From Pratylenchus scribneri (lineage: Eukaryota > Nematoda > Chromadorea > Rhabditida > Pratylenchidae), in NCBI GenBank assembly GCA_030063045.1, contig JAQSEB010000066.1:806001-870000 (forward strand): 64,000 nt of DNA, written 5' to 3'. This document shows positions 36,701 through 50,137 of this stretch, piece by piece (position 1 is the stretch's first letter; every line of letters starts with the position of its first letter). A model generated the notes under the pieces. The model did not search any database, had not been told where the DNA came from, and saw only the letters and a program-made list of their open reading frames with translations. Position numbers and translations under genes: made by a program.

Positions 36701-39700
36701 GGCCAAATAAATTCGCAAAAAAGTGATTTATTTATGGGGGAAATATTTTTCATATTTTATGAATTTTAGCAATTGATGAAAATGGAAATGAAAAAGAAGA
36801 AAGGGCAAATAAATTGTTGGATGAAAACATGAAAATATTCCAATTTGGCAATACACAAAAGAGGAAGGAGGAAAATGAAGGAAAACAATCAACAAAAACA
36901 TTGGCAAATGAAATTGTGGCCAACAATTCAGAATTGAATGAGGTGAACAATTTCCTTCAATCCCTTATAAAAAAAGGGCAAACGTAAAGAAGTGTGGTCC
37001 CGCCGAATTTTGATTTTAAAAATAAGGGAAACACGTTTTTGTGCATAATTTTAGGCGCTGATCACGAATCTGAGCTCAGAATTTTGATATCTTGTCATCT
37101 TGGTAAGGTATTACCAGCTTTTACCATGAAAAAGAATAGGGGGGACCAAGGGCATTTTTGGTAAAAAATTTTTCGGGGCCAATATATAGCTCATTCGACG
37201 CGGCTTGACGAGCGGAATCCAATGGTACCATCTACGCATCGGAATACTGAAGAATATGGAAGTTATAAGTCAAAAACCTTACCAAGGCATAAAAAATCTT
37301 TCGGTCATAACTCTGTAATTTCAAAATATTTCCATCTAAGAATGATACCATTGGATTCCGCTCGTCAAGCCGCGTCGAATGAGCTATATATTGGCCCCGA
37401 AAAATTTTTTACCAAAAATGCCCTTGGTCCCCCCTATTCTTTTTCATGGTAAAAGCTGGTAATACCTTACCAAGATGACAAGATATCAAAATTCTGAGCT
37501 CAGATTCGTGATCAGCGCCTAAAATTATGCACAAAAACGTGTTTCCCTTATTTTTAAAATCAAAATTCGGCGGGACCACACTTCTTTACATTTGCCAAAA
37601 AAGGCACAAATTTCCGTCTCCAATTAATTTTAATTCACATTTTCCTCTCGGTCCTTTTGATATGTCCAAAATTAATCAAACTGTGGATTTGAGGCTGCCG
37701 CCAAAATTAATTGGCGACTTCCTCCCCCACTTTGAAATTGAGAATTCATTTCTTTGTACTGCAAAAAGACCAAAAAACTTTTTGACCAGCCGCCAAAAAA
37801 TTCCCTTTCCCCACTTATGTCCAACCAATTTTTTTCTCAGTTTCAAATTTCAAAGTTTATTTTTGCCAAAAAAACTTCACCCCAACCCCCTTTACCCTTT
37901 ATTGAGAATATTATTTCCTCTTATTAGTTAGGTGAAATCCACCATTTTCCCTTCACATTCCCCCATCCGCCGAAGCAACTGTTCCCTTCAAAGCTGGCCA
38001 AAATTTCGGCTTCCTCTTTTTGCTTTTTGGACAGCAAAATTAACGAAGATCCATTTGGAAGGGCCAACCAGTCAACATTAGAGTATTTCATTTTGAAGGA
38101 AAAGCTTGAGAGGGACATTGGAGGGAATTGGTGCTTTGCAGGTGCATAAGCCAATTCTTCCATTCATTCCATAGCCCGCACACATGGCCCACATTCAATT
38201 CCTCCAAAATGAAGTTGATTGAATCTTCGAGATTGGTCCAAATGCCCCTTTAAATATTATTTTGACAATGTACCCACACAAAATTATGATTGACTGAATT
38301 CCAAAATTAATTATCGCCTAATTAAATTATAGTCAAAATCATCATCAAAAGAAGAAGAAAAGGAAAGAATGGCCCCTCAATTGGGTGAACAAAATAGACA
38401 ATTGTGCCAAGGAAAAAGGCCAATTCAGCCGGCACAAAAGGGGCAAAAGAGAACATCAATGGTGATGGCACCAAGCAAAAGGCCGCCATCCTCTTCTCGA
38501 TTAATTCCGCCTACAATGAGTGTCAGTCAATGTTCCGTTGATTCAAATGCCAGCAATAATGATGTTGACCAACAAAATGCATCAAAAAAAGAACAAAAAC
38601 AAGTGAATTCAACAATCTTAATTCATCATTGTAAATATTCTTTTATTCAGCATTCATCAATGCCAAATAGTACGGCACAATCCATGGTGGCCAGCACAGT
38701 TTCCTCCTCATCCACAGCCAGTTTCCCTGATCGCTCAAAATCAAATATTTCATTCCAAGGTTCCAAATTGAGCCGACCTTTGGCCACAACAAAAAGGACA
38801 GGTGCAATCAAAGCAAGACAGCAGAAAATTGAATTGCCAAAAGTAAGGCCTAATGTTGTCACAAAAATGGAAAAGCAAACGAGTGGACAGCCAATATTGA
38901 CTTCGGCAAATTCTCCTCCATTAAACATGGTTAGGGACTATTTAATTTACATTAATTAATTAATTAATTAATTGAAGGAGAAAAAGCCAATATTAGCGGT
39001 CAAGGGCGTGTCTGTTTGCACAACAATTTCGGCACCAACAATTCAACATAAACGAAGGGCATCTTCAAATGGAGAAGGAAATAATTGTGCAGGCACTTCT
39101 TCATCTTCTTCACAAGAATGCCCGGATTCCCCTTCGATGGGTGAACATCGTCGAAGGGAGAATGTGGCCGTTGGGGTGGTCAGCCCAATGCTCAAAAAAA
39201 TTCAACAGAAACAAAATGAGGAGAGTGGGAATGAAATTTTACTGGAGGGAAAAGGCAAGTCATCCAAATTAATTCTAATTATTTTTGGGAATTCATTAAA
39301 GGAGAGGAATGTCCGCCAATCACGTCAACATCCCAACAACCATTGGATGGCCAAATGGATGATGGAATTTTGCCAAATCATCGACAAAATGAAAATCAAT
39401 CATCGACCACCAAACAACGACCGAATATTGCCCCACCGCCAACATTACCATCAAATAAAATAAAACCACCAATATTGGCTCAAAAAACGACTGTGGCTGG
39501 CAAAAAGCAACAATCATTGACAAATTTGAGTCAAATGCCAAGGAGTTTGGGCAGAAAAAGTCAACCAAAATTGCCGAATTCTTCAAATGAACATTCAAGA
39601 GAGAAGGCAACCACTGCCAATTTGCAATTATTTGAGGAGGAATGTCCACCATCCCCTTCGGTGCCACCTCCATTGGCACCCACAAAATGCCATAATTTGT

Positions 39701-42700
39701 TGTTGATGAGAGGAGAAACCCAGGGTAAGTCCATCTCAAATTATTTCCCATCGAAATTATTATTATTTTCCATTCTCCCTCACCTTCAACCCATACAAAT
39801 AATTGAACTAATTTTGAGGATTTTGGGAATGGAACGGAATTGGATTGGGGCTTTGGGGCAAACCAGTTGTCCATTCATTCATTCATTTTCGTTGTCTTTT
39901 GTAAACAAATGTTCCCCCTTTTTTACAATATTTGTAAGGACAAAACATTGTTGTAAGTTTATTTTGGATAAAAAAAGCCACAAATTCATTAGTTTTTGGC
40001 CGAATTGTTTATTTGCATTGGCCGCCCAATTCATTTGCCTCCATTTTTCCTATACATTGGTCATTCATTCCATTCATTCATTTATTTGCAAAATCCAACC
40101 ACAATTCTTTTTCATTCAATCTTTGGAACTTTTTTTTTTTTGGAAATAATATTCCTCCTCATTTTCCAAAAATGAACAATAGGATGGCAATGGGGGGAAT
40201 GGGGGATTTGTCCCCTAATTGTAAATAGCATTAATTTTCTCCCTCCCAAATCCCCAATTCCCAATGTCATCCTCAATCAGCAACCAACCAAATTCCCCTT
40301 TTGCCCTTTTCCATTCATTCTCGAATAAATTTGCTAATTAATGAATGTCCAAAATGTCCATCCCTCATTCTCCCTTTTCCCCAATTCATTTGTGCCTTTT
40401 CTTCATATTTTCCTCTGATTTTATAAGGCAAAATCCTCATTCATTCCACCCACAATTTTAATTTCATTTTTTTCCTTTTTCATTTTATCCCTCCAATTCT
40501 CATTCATCTTATATTCCCCTTCTTCACTGTTTTTCTGCATAATTTATTGCCCAATTTTGAATTGGCCAACCATTTTTTGGCCAAAATTGTTCCTTTTCAT
40601 TTTATTCACAGAAATGTTTTTGCCTTTTTATTTTTAACTTTTGGCCATCGATCGGCTGCCTTTCAATGTTTCAATTGGTTGCTTTTCCCTTGTCCAATGG
40701 TCAATTTGGCCGGCGAATTAATTATTTATATTTGTGCGCATGCAGCAGGGGGTGGAAAGGAAGGCGGCATCTCGGCTGTCCACAACAAAATTGGCACTTG
40801 GCCACCCTCACATAGAGCCAGTGGTAGCAGCCGATGTGGGCTAATTGCATTAGCATTATGCTTATAAATATATTGTGATGTGGGCACAAAATGAAGAGAA
40901 GCTGCCAAAAGGAGATTAGGCGCCTTTCCCCCAATTCACCCATTCCACTCATTCTTTATTGGATTTCAAAAAGGGCAAAGAATTTTTGCGCAAATAAATA
41001 TTATTTTCTCCTCCTTTTTCAGCACTTCCTTGTGTTTCTTCCTCCTCAAGTTCTTCCCCTGACGATCAACAAAAAAGTGGCCAAAAACAAATTAATTTTG
41101 ACAAATTCCATCAATTGGCCATTGTGGCCGCCGATTCAACGACCAGTCAAGATTCGTTGGATTCAATTCGAACTGCAATCCACTTTCCCTGCTCTTCTTC
41201 CTCAACCACTTTCCAACAAAATTCCCCTCATTCATTGCGCAATTCAAACCAACAAAAAGAGGAAGAACAAAAACAGCTGCTGATGAAAATGGGCACAAAA
41301 GTGGGAGGAGGAAACAATGGAGAAAGGAATGAGGGCCAAAATGAACAACAAAAACGGGTCAAAGGGCATGAAGAAAAGAGAATGATGATGACAGACAATG
41401 ATGGACAAATGGGTGGAGAAGGGCCTAAACACCTGCTGGGCAGTGGTCAGTCCCCGGGAATGGGCCCATTTATTAATATTACAATTTAATGTCCATCCAT
41501 TTATTAGATGAAAAATATATTGGCGAGTTGGATGATGGTGGCAATCAACAAATGAGGAGGATGGCAAAATTAGATGGAATTGGCAAAATGGTGACCGAAT
41601 TGAATATTCCAAAACTAAATTTGGCCAATAATCCGCCATCAAACAAATCCACTAATATTGGCTTATTGGGCAGTGCTCGTCGACAACGATACAAAGAAAG
41701 GTGTTCAAAAATAATATAATTTTTCCACCTTCAACTGACATTTTGACTAATTTTGTCCTTTTACAAAAACAAAAATTTGCCGATTCATCCATTTGGTCGG
41801 TCGGGAAGAATCCCTTCTCCAGTTTATATTAATTGCCCTAATTTACATTCCCTCCCTTTTTTGACCTTTGTTCGCCGCCAAAAGGCCAATGTCGGGGATG
41901 AACACCTTTCCCTTCCATTTATAAATTGTTTTAGTCATTTTGGCTGAATATTCAAAAAAAATAAATTCCAAAATTCAATTTAATCGCCTCTGGCCATCCA
42001 ACCATCCAAACAGATGTCTTCTTCCAATTCCATTCAAAATGGCCACTTGTCCACCATAAAATTGGATGGGATCAACTGAACCCAACAAAAATCCATTCCC
42101 CTTCCCCAACCCATCCAACAAATTATCCCCTCAGTCAATGCAATGTGTCCATCCCCTCATTTTATTGACCAACCCAACAGCCGAGGGCACCAGCTTCCCA
42201 ATACATCCATTTTTATGCGCGCCTATTCCCGCCGACCAAAACTCCATCCCTTGGGGATCCTTTTAGCTTCGCTCATGTTTGACTGAGTATTGTTGGTCAG
42301 TTTGGCCCAAAAACAAGTCAGTGAGAGGAGGATATAATTGATGATAGCCATTCTCCACTGGCATTGGTCAATTTTGGCATTGGCACAAAAATAGCTCACT
42401 TCCTTTTTTCAAATGTAGTTTTATACCAATATAATCCTTCATTTCCATAGATGTAATAATTAATTATTTACTTACATTATATCCTCTCTAAACATTGTAA
42501 AATTTGAAATTTACGCCACTATGTCAATCCACAATTTGTCATTTATTTTTGGCGACAGATGGCGCGGGCGAATATTCCTCCTCCTTTTTCCTTTATGATT
42601 TGCCCTCAATTCAAAAAGGGAAAGAAAGGGTAATTTTCCTTCAGGCATCCATCAAATCCAATCTACAGAATCCATGAGAAATTATTTTATTCTCATTTTT

Positions 42701-45700
42701 GTAATTTAATTTAATTCATTTTTATTTGCACAAAATTATTGTTTTCCACCCAAGACAACTTCTTTCATTTCTAAACCCATTTAATGCGACCATTTCTTTG
42801 GGGTCATTCCTCATTCTCCTTTGCTGTCCAAGTCGAATTCAAAATGTCATCCTATCCCCTTCCCTCCTCCCTTTTATCCCATTTTCCGCCTTTTTGTGTG
42901 CATTTTGCGCCATTTTGTTGGTTCATTTTGTTTTCCCCTAATTCTCACAATTCTTCTCAATTTTATTCAAATATTCCCTTAGAAAATTACAAATATAAAA
43001 TTTTATTTCAATAATTTTTGACCAATTTCCTTTTCCACTTCTTTACATGAATTTTTGTCTGCAAAATTATTTTCATTGGCCATTTTATGGTGAATGGCCA
43101 ACTAATTTGTGGTGGCCATTTTCCCGCCTATTTCCACTTTCCCCCAACATTTTGGTTGAATTGGCAAAAATATGAAAAATAACAGAAAAGGGTGGGAGGA
43201 AATATAATGGCTTCATGGCCACTGGAAGCCGAGGGAAAATTGAAAATGGACATTTTTGTTGGATTGGAGTGGACAATTTTGTGTGTTTAGGGTGGACATT
43301 TAAGTGGGCAAAAATTGGACAGCACATTTTTCCAATGGTCAAAAGAATTCCTTAAAACATATTTTAATAATCCACCTCAAATTTAATGAAATAATTCATT
43401 AATTAATTAATTTATTTATTCAGCTATGAGGACAGTTCATGTTCATCATTGTCCAGTGAACCATTCGATGATGATGAAATTTCCACTTCCGATTTGACCA
43501 CTGCCAGTTCATCGGATTATTATTTGAGTGCATTGGCAGCTGCCGGCCAAAAATCGCCAGAAAAACAACGAAACATGGATTTTGTTGGAATTCAGCAACA
43601 GCCAAAAATGAGGCATTTCCTTCAGCAAAGGTGAAATTATTGGCATAAAATGTGAAAAACAATGGAAATTCAGAAATGGATTAATGTCAAATAATTCAAT
43701 GGGACAATTTGGACGAAATGATGGAATTGGTGAATTGGGCAATCACAGGAAAAGTGCCGCCTCAATTCCATATGGCCAAAGGGAATTAGCCGAAAACAGT
43801 GCAGCAAATGAAGGGGTAAGGAAAAATGTTTAATTTATTTTATTTAAAATTTTTAAATTTATTCATATATAATATTTTTGAGGATTTGGCACAAATGGCC
43901 CCAAAGGATTTTGATTAATTTTCCTTTTGGGGAAAATGACATCGGAATTGGGACGAGATTTTGGACGAGATAAAGTCATTCATTCATTTCCGTTTTGGGT
44001 AGGGGACAATGGAAATTTTTGAAGGGGGAATTAACTTTGCCCCGTGCATTTTCCATTGGGGGAACATTTTGGCTAGGAGAAGTTCCCATTGGCATTTGGG
44101 GGAAGATGGATTGGCATTGGCATAAATGGGGGACGAAATTGTGGTCCAAATAGGGGGCGGAGGAAGGAATTGGGCTTGAGGAATGGCCGAATTTGAGGGA
44201 AAAGGACATGAGTTTGGCAAAATTTGGATGGATGGGAATTGGGAATGGCCAGAGAAATGGTCAAGGAGGGTGGGAGAGAGGAAGGGGGAGAAGAAGCGCC
44301 GGCCAAAGAAAAGGCTCATTTGCATTTTGAGCGGTCCGTTGGCCATCCCCCGGCCAATTTGGCCATTCTAGCGTTGCGAAACTGACCAAAGTGTGCCTTT
44401 CCTTTCCTTCCCCCAAAAATGGGTTATTTCCGCCTAGGGTGGTTGACAAAATCCCAAAACAAATTTTTGTGATAATTTTAAGAAAATTTGCATTTTCAGC
44501 AATTTTCCCAAAGCGACCGAGGACCATTTTGGCGGAATGGCCAAAATCTTTATCAAAATAATATTGTCAACCAGCACCAAAATTCCCTTTTCCGTCCATA
44601 CCACACGATAACAGCCGAAAATTGGCAGCAAATTCAACAATTACAAAGGCAGCAACAACAACACACAAAGGTGTTTTTTTGGCATTGATTTTATTTTAAA
44701 TAAAAAATAATTAAAATTAAAGCATCGCCGTGTCCTCTCTCCTCCACATAATTTGATGGTTTTGAGTGATGATGGTGACACATTGAGTGTTGCTGCCGGC
44801 GACATTGGTGGACAAATAACAACAATGCCAACAACAATTGGCCAAACAAATCAACAACAACAATTGGGACAATACCAACAAAATGGTACAAAACGATACA
44901 TCTATCCATCTTTCATTTTGTTGTAGATTCCTCAATGTCCCGCCATCCGGCATATCACACTCATTCCCTGGATCGGCATTCCCATTTGCGCATTTTCTCT
45001 AATTCCCAGTCCTCCAAATTGCCTCCTCCTCGTCCATCCCAGCAACAATTTGCCAACATTGGCCAAAACCCAATTCGTTTTGGTCGACCCCCACCTCAGC
45101 GCAAATTTCCTTCCCACCTTCAAACGGCCACCGATTCCACCCAACTTGGCTCATTGCTAATCAGTCCTCGGCATTTTGGCATTCAATCCACATTTGCGCC
45201 AAGTCCATCTGCCGGAATATTGAGGGAGAATGATGGACGGCATAGTTCGGCATCGGCGGCAACATTGCCTCAAAATGGTCAATCAAAAAGGGCAAATTTG
45301 ATGCATTTGGTTTTGGACTGGCATAGTCTTTCTTTATTATTATTTTGCTTTCATTTTTCCCAAAAATGCTTTTATTTAACCATTTACAAAAATATTAAAA
45401 TAATTTCCTCAGTTTTGCTTTTGGCTTTGCCCATTTTTGTGCCTATTTCAGGTCAACATCATCAAGGTGGCCTTTTCCCCGCCGATTATTATTCTCCGGA
45501 TCAACATTTCTACGACATTCCCCCCGCCGTCCGTCCGCCCAGTTCCGCCCAATCATTTGCCAATGGCCATTTACCTTCATCAAATCGACGTTCCTCCTCA
45601 CTTTCGGCCATGTCACGTTCAATGGTCACAGTTTTGACAGCCGCTTTTGAGGAAAGGGAAAAGGCGGAGAAGAATGAGCCAAAAACAATGCCAAATGAAG

Positions 45701-48700
45701 ACCATGGCAATTCCTCATTTCGACCAGGCCAAAGAAATAGTCGAGAAAGTCGAGTGTTGGAATATGTCCAACAGTTGATTGCCATGAATCGAAATGGACG
45801 CCAAAGAAGGCCACGGCCAAGTCCTTCGCCTGCTCCACAAATTCCTTTGCCACCGCCGGCACCGAGAATGGCGCCTCCACCAATTTCGCCACAAATGATT
45901 CGGCGGGCCCCACTTTCATTGCCCAGGAATAATGGTGGGGGAAATTTGAACGAATTTTAATAATTAATTGCTTTTCGCTTTTTGCTTGCCTTTTATTACT
46001 TTAAAAGATTTAAATAAAATCCCATTATCATTAAGGCTCAATGTCTGCCCGACTGCCGGATAGTCGAATTTACTCGAATTTGCCTCCCTCAACCAGCAAT
46101 TCATTGTCCATGCATCTACATCAACAACAAAAATTCTCATCATCCAATAATAGCAGTGGATTGAATTCACCAAATCGAATTCCGTTGATTTCCTCCAATG
46201 AAATCCTCCAAAATCGTCAACCCGGTTCGCAACTTTCGTTGGCCTCTTCAATTGGCTCAACATATTCAACGGTGAATGGAATTCATTCATTTTGTATCAA
46301 TCATAATTTCAGATGGAAGAACGATACGAATGGGAGGTGAACAAATTGCAAAATGAATTGGAATCCTACAGGACAACGGTGTCCCTTCTGAATCAACGCC
46401 ACAGTGGATATAATTGTGTCCTTCAAATGTTCGATCAACGACTCCAAACCATCATGAACAGTTTGGGCAAACTTCAACAAAAACGACATGTTAAAGTGAA
46501 TTTATAATATTAATAAATGAAATATATTATTAAATTTAGCGAGATGAAGTTGAAAGACTTTGTCATGAAATTGAACATTTGCGCGTTTTGAGCATCAGCG
46601 CCGGTGTTGTGCCCACAACGGCAACGGCTAGCAGAGAGAATTCGGCACCACCGGCAGCAGCATCATTGGATAATACAAATCCATATGGAAATGTTGTTGA
46701 AGGAAAGGAAAAAGGAGGAAAATTGAAGGAGAAATCAACAACAACAGAACAACAACATGAAAATGGAGGAGGCAAAAAGAGCTGGGTATGTTTGGATTTG
46801 GATTCAATTGATCCAAGAATTTCTGCTGATTAAATGAATTAATTTAAGAAGAACAACAAAGAAAGCCAGGAAAAGAATGTAAAAATTGTGTTTTTTTTAT
46901 AGTGTTTTGTGCTTTGATTGGTCCTCTTAAATAATAAGTACAATATATGCTCTTTTAATTCCCATAGGGAATTTCAATACCTCAAAAATTGGATAATTTT
47001 AAATTAAAGAAGGATCTCCTAACTCTTTAATTTATGTTTATGGACATTTTTTAAAAAAATTATAGCAGATTTTGCAGAGCTAAAAGGATTAAGGAAAAAT
47101 GGAATAAAATTTTTAAATTCACCCTTCCAATTCCAAGAGCTATGCGTCCTCAAAGTCGAGAGTAGAGAATTAAAAGAGTATTATTATGATATATTATTGT
47201 GATTTGTAGGAAAAGCAATTTGAATTGAACAATTTCCATCCAAAATTTATTCAGATTCGAAGTTCATTTACTCGTGCATTCCACAAAGGAAGCAGTGGGA
47301 AAAAGGCAGCAGCAGTTGCCAATAAACAACCAACATTGGCCGAGGAAGGGAATGGAGGAGAGGAAAAAGCCGGAAATGGACAAAAAAATAATTCACCAAT
47401 AAAGTATGGGCAAAAAATTAGACAATTTAATGAGAAATATTCCAGATTGGAAGCAAAGTTCGATGTTCAAACATTGAAGAAGGAATTGGAAAGCAAAGAA
47501 TTGGCATTGACAGATGTTCAATTGGATGCATTGGACAAAGCAAAAGAAATTGACATTCTACGGGAAACGGTCAACAGACTGCAGGTACTTGTCCAAAAAT
47601 GTATTATTTAATCATTTTAATATTAGCATGAAAATCAATTGCTAAAATACAATTTCACCATTCTGGAGCGTCGAGTCCGTTCCGAATCCCGGGCCAGTTC
47701 GCACATTTCATTGAACACAAATTGTTGCCCTGAGGGTGAAAATGTGGAATTGGATGTGGCAGCTATGGAGGAGGTAGGAGAAAGGGGACATCTTTTGATT
47801 GAAGGAAATTTTATTGGAGCAGAATTTGATGGAAGCCGTTGAACATTTGGCCCCATTATATGATATTGTGGCTTCATCCCCTTCGAGTGGTGATCTTTCC
47901 GTCAATACCACAACGACTGGAAGCAGTTTGGGCGAAACAATTCATCAGCAAAAGAATGGAAATAATTTTACATCAAAATGTTTGCTCAATTCAAATCATA
48001 TTTTTGAATTTATTTTTTGTTATTTAGCCTCTTCCACTTCCTCCCGAAAACAACCACCCTTTTTCCATGCAAAAGTTGTTCTTTGCGTCGATTTGAGTGG
48101 CCGTTTAGAGAATTTTCAATCTTCTTCTTCCGCTTCTGTCCTTCCCCTTGCCCAATCATCATCTTTGGCCTCAATTTCGCGTGCCAATTCCGGGTCCTCA
48201 TCCACACTTTCATCATTGGGCAGTGCTTTGAGTGGTGCTGCAATTGTTGCAAAAATGCCCCGAAGGGAATTGACAATTGGCCATTTGCCACTTCCAATTG
48301 ACCCGGGGATTGGTTGGCGAGAAATGGACCAACAATTGGGACTACTCCTCGAGGATTATTTGCGTAATATTAAACACCAAATTATGGCTTAAAATGAATA
48401 TTGTTAAGATCGAATTGACCCGGACATGTCAATGGGCATTGATTCATATTCCTCCATTATTGGCTACCAAATTGTTTTGGCCAATTCCAATGATTGCCAA
48501 ATTCGCAGGAGGGCATCCGTGGACTCGAATGATTATAATAATGGAATAATGCCCGAAATGGGGCCATCTGAAATTGTTCATTCTGGAACAATAATTCGAA
48601 TTCGTTTAAAAGGTGGGCAACACAAATATATTTCCAAATTATGTTTTTTTTTAAATTTAGGCGCTGCCCAACATTCAGTGGATTCTCTCGTCATGGAAAG

Positions 48701-49836
48701 TCTTTTGCCCCATCATTTATTGGATCAATTGGCCCAACAGGTTGGACAAATATTTGGCCAATTTTGAATATTTATTTTTAATTTAGTTGGAACAACATCG
48801 ACGGTTGCTTCTTTTTGGGCCAACTGGAATTGGCAAATCAAATTTGGCCCGTCTTTTGGCCAAATATCAGCTGATTAAAAAGGGCGTCGAATTAAATGGA
48901 AATTCAATGGCCGAAATTCGTTTCCCAACAAACGGAACTGAAACAGAGGCCAAAATCCAACAAGTTAATAAAATTTGATATACCCCAAATTATCTTCCTA
49001 TTAATAGGTCAAAGAACATTTGATCAATTTGCTTCGGAATGGATCAGCAACAACGGGTGGTGTTGTTTTGATTGACAATTTGCCTCCAAAATATTTGTCC
49101 ACAATTGTGGATGCCTTTCAAAGAGCCAACAATTCCATTGTTGAACAAAATTCTTCAATTCTATCAAATTTGCCATTTGTGATTTGCACTTTGAATCGAA
49201 CATGTTTGATGGACCAAAATGCAGTTCAACAATTACAATTGCATCACAATTTTCGATTGTATGCTTTGAGCCAAAAAATGGATGCAATTGGCGGTAATCC
49301 AATCATTTGTGAATTTAATGAATTCATTCTAACTTAGGCTATTTGGGCCGATATTTGCGTCGACGTTTGGCCGAGAATGAATTGAATTGCCCTCCTTCCC
49401 ATTCTCATCATTCATCTGCCTCATCAACGATGTCATTGGCCATTGCCTCCGGCCATCAAAGTTCATCTTCAATTGAATTCCTCATCGACTTCCTAAATCG
49501 TTCACTGAGGACAATCAACGAATTCATTGAGAGGACGGCCAGTGGAGGATTGGATGTGAGCTTGGGACCAAGAATCCTTTTGCAATGCCCATTGGACGGT
49601 GAAAAGGCCAAAGAGTGGTTCATCCAACTTTGGAACGAAAAGTTGTTGCCATATATTCGCAGAGTTTTGGCAGAAAGTGAGAAATTCCAAAAATGAATTA
49701 AAATTAATTTTGTGAATTTAAAGACAAAGCAATTGTCGGAGAAAAAAGCAATAAAATGGAGGATCCGCTCAAGGAAATTTGTGCCGCTTGGCCATGGCCA
49801 AATGGCTTTGAACAATTGATGCAAATTTGCCAATAA
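30708..49836 (+). CDS. unc-53: Neuron navigator (UNC-53/NAV) cytoskeletal guidance protein
   Basis: Navigators steer axons and migrating cells at microtubule and actin ends. Exons 30708-30854, 31158-31272, 31471-31614 and 34112-34245 give IYTEWANHHLL, VFEFHPLPRDQLLANLL, KCLAYCKQIGIEG and DIRNGHLGAILQFLHQLSEY, an N-terminal calponin-homology domain. Then come long Ser/Pro/Gln-rich linkers with PPPPP tracts (34301-34630, 35201-35440, 36200-36560, 38333-38930, 38976-39725, 41023-41445), including AVKGV and VGVVSPMLKK as in UNC-53. 43425-43630 gives EDSSCSSLSSEPFDDDEIST. Coiled coils follow at 46313-46490 and 47270-47590 (LRETVNRLQ). The AAA domain begins at 48788 with Walker A GPTGIGKSNLAR and Walker B VVLIDNLPPKYL. 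The C-terminus reads ILLQCPLDGEKAKEWFIQLW, EDPLKEICAAWPWPNG and ends at TAA 49834-49836. Introns near 32, 37, 40 and 42 kb are unusually long. Confidence 0.9.
32756..33132 (-). pseudogene. Nested minus-strand coding-like fragment in unc-53 intron 3
   Basis: Inside the 2.5-kb intron 31615-34111, the minus strand reads MNGVGNLINQAWKNARMGNG and ADLLQQFLGELDVPMEHING from 33132. After a +1/-1 shift near 32975, it continues EKIINHHLSIGEYPLDLVYV, KEGLKRMLQRMEKGK and RLEDYNSWDIL with TAA at 32756. Both halves have the amino-acid texture of real protein. The only GT-AG pair that restores frame would be an intron of about 26 bp, shorter than expected, so I favour a frameshifted gene copy. I do not recognise the family. 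Confidence 0.35.
36977..37596. mobile_element. Fold-back (palindromic) MITE-like element, copy 1
   Basis: A 620-bp element in an unc-53 intron. Its left arm, from GGCAAACGTAAAGAAGTG to about 37231, is repeated as the reverse complement at about 37342-37596 with only a couple of mismatches, leaving a loop of roughly 110 bp. The ends read GGCAAA(C/T)GTAAAGAAGTG. Flanks are A-rich (AAAAAAAG left, AAAAAAGG right), consistent with but not proof of an 8-bp target duplication. No transposase is encoded. The near-identity of the arms suggests a young copy or ongoing correction between arms. Confidence 0.9.
37924..38250 (-). pseudogene. Nested minus-strand coding-like fragment beside the fold-back element
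   Basis: Within the same unc-53 intron, minus-strand sequence reads LEDSINFILEELNVGHVCGL in one frame (about 38250-38170) and, in another frame further on, NVDWLALPNGSSLILLSKKQ and ILASFEGNSCFGGWGNVKGK before a stop at 37924. The texture is that of real protein split by a frame change. I cannot assign a family. It may be a decayed gene or retrocopy; it could also be chance. Confidence 0.25.
39726..41022. other. Long intron of unc-53
   Basis: About 1.3 kb between the exon ending LLLMRGETQ and the exon starting LPCVSSSSSSSPDDQ. The sequence is T-rich and AT-rich; frames on both strands look compositional. No repeat or nested gene supported. Confidence 0.5.
41702..43424. other. Long intron of unc-53
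   Basis: About 1.7 kb between the exon ending SARRQRYKE and the exon starting YEDSSCSSLS. It contains the C-rich, biased frame 42066-42266 and AT-rich stretches. I see no recognisable coding exon, though a small alternative exon cannot be excluded. Confidence 0.45.
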
Positions 49837-50137
49837 ATGGAGAGAAAATGTGCTTTCATTGTGATCATTTTTTTGTCAATTTTCGCAATCAAATTAGCCA
49901 ATTTTTATATTTTGAATAAAAATATTAATTTTACCAATTCAAATTTTGTCCATTTATTAATAAATTAATTTAAATCATACTTTGTAATTATTGTAAGGGA
50001 TATAATGATAATGAATTATGCCTGCGGCTAAATTCAAACAAATGAATTTTTATTCAATTGAGAAATTTAAACTGACACTAATAAAACAATAAATTTATTT
50101 AAAATAAACGAAAGAAAAGCCAAAACATATTTCAGAG
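49837..50137. other. Short same-strand spacer, unc-53 to F-box gene
   Basis: About 300 bp of AT-rich sequence. GAATAAAAATATT at about 49913 may be the unc-53 polyadenylation signal. The short distance would fit a downstream operon gene or a compact promoter. Confidence 0.4.
50128..50135 (+). promoter_or_regulatory. Putative trans-splice acceptor before the F-box gene
   Basis: TATTTCAG ends two bases before ATG 50138 and follows AT-rich sequence. It matches the nematode 3' splice consensus TTTTCAG at a position where a spliced leader is commonly joined. No coding exon upstream would need this acceptor. Confidence 0.4.
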
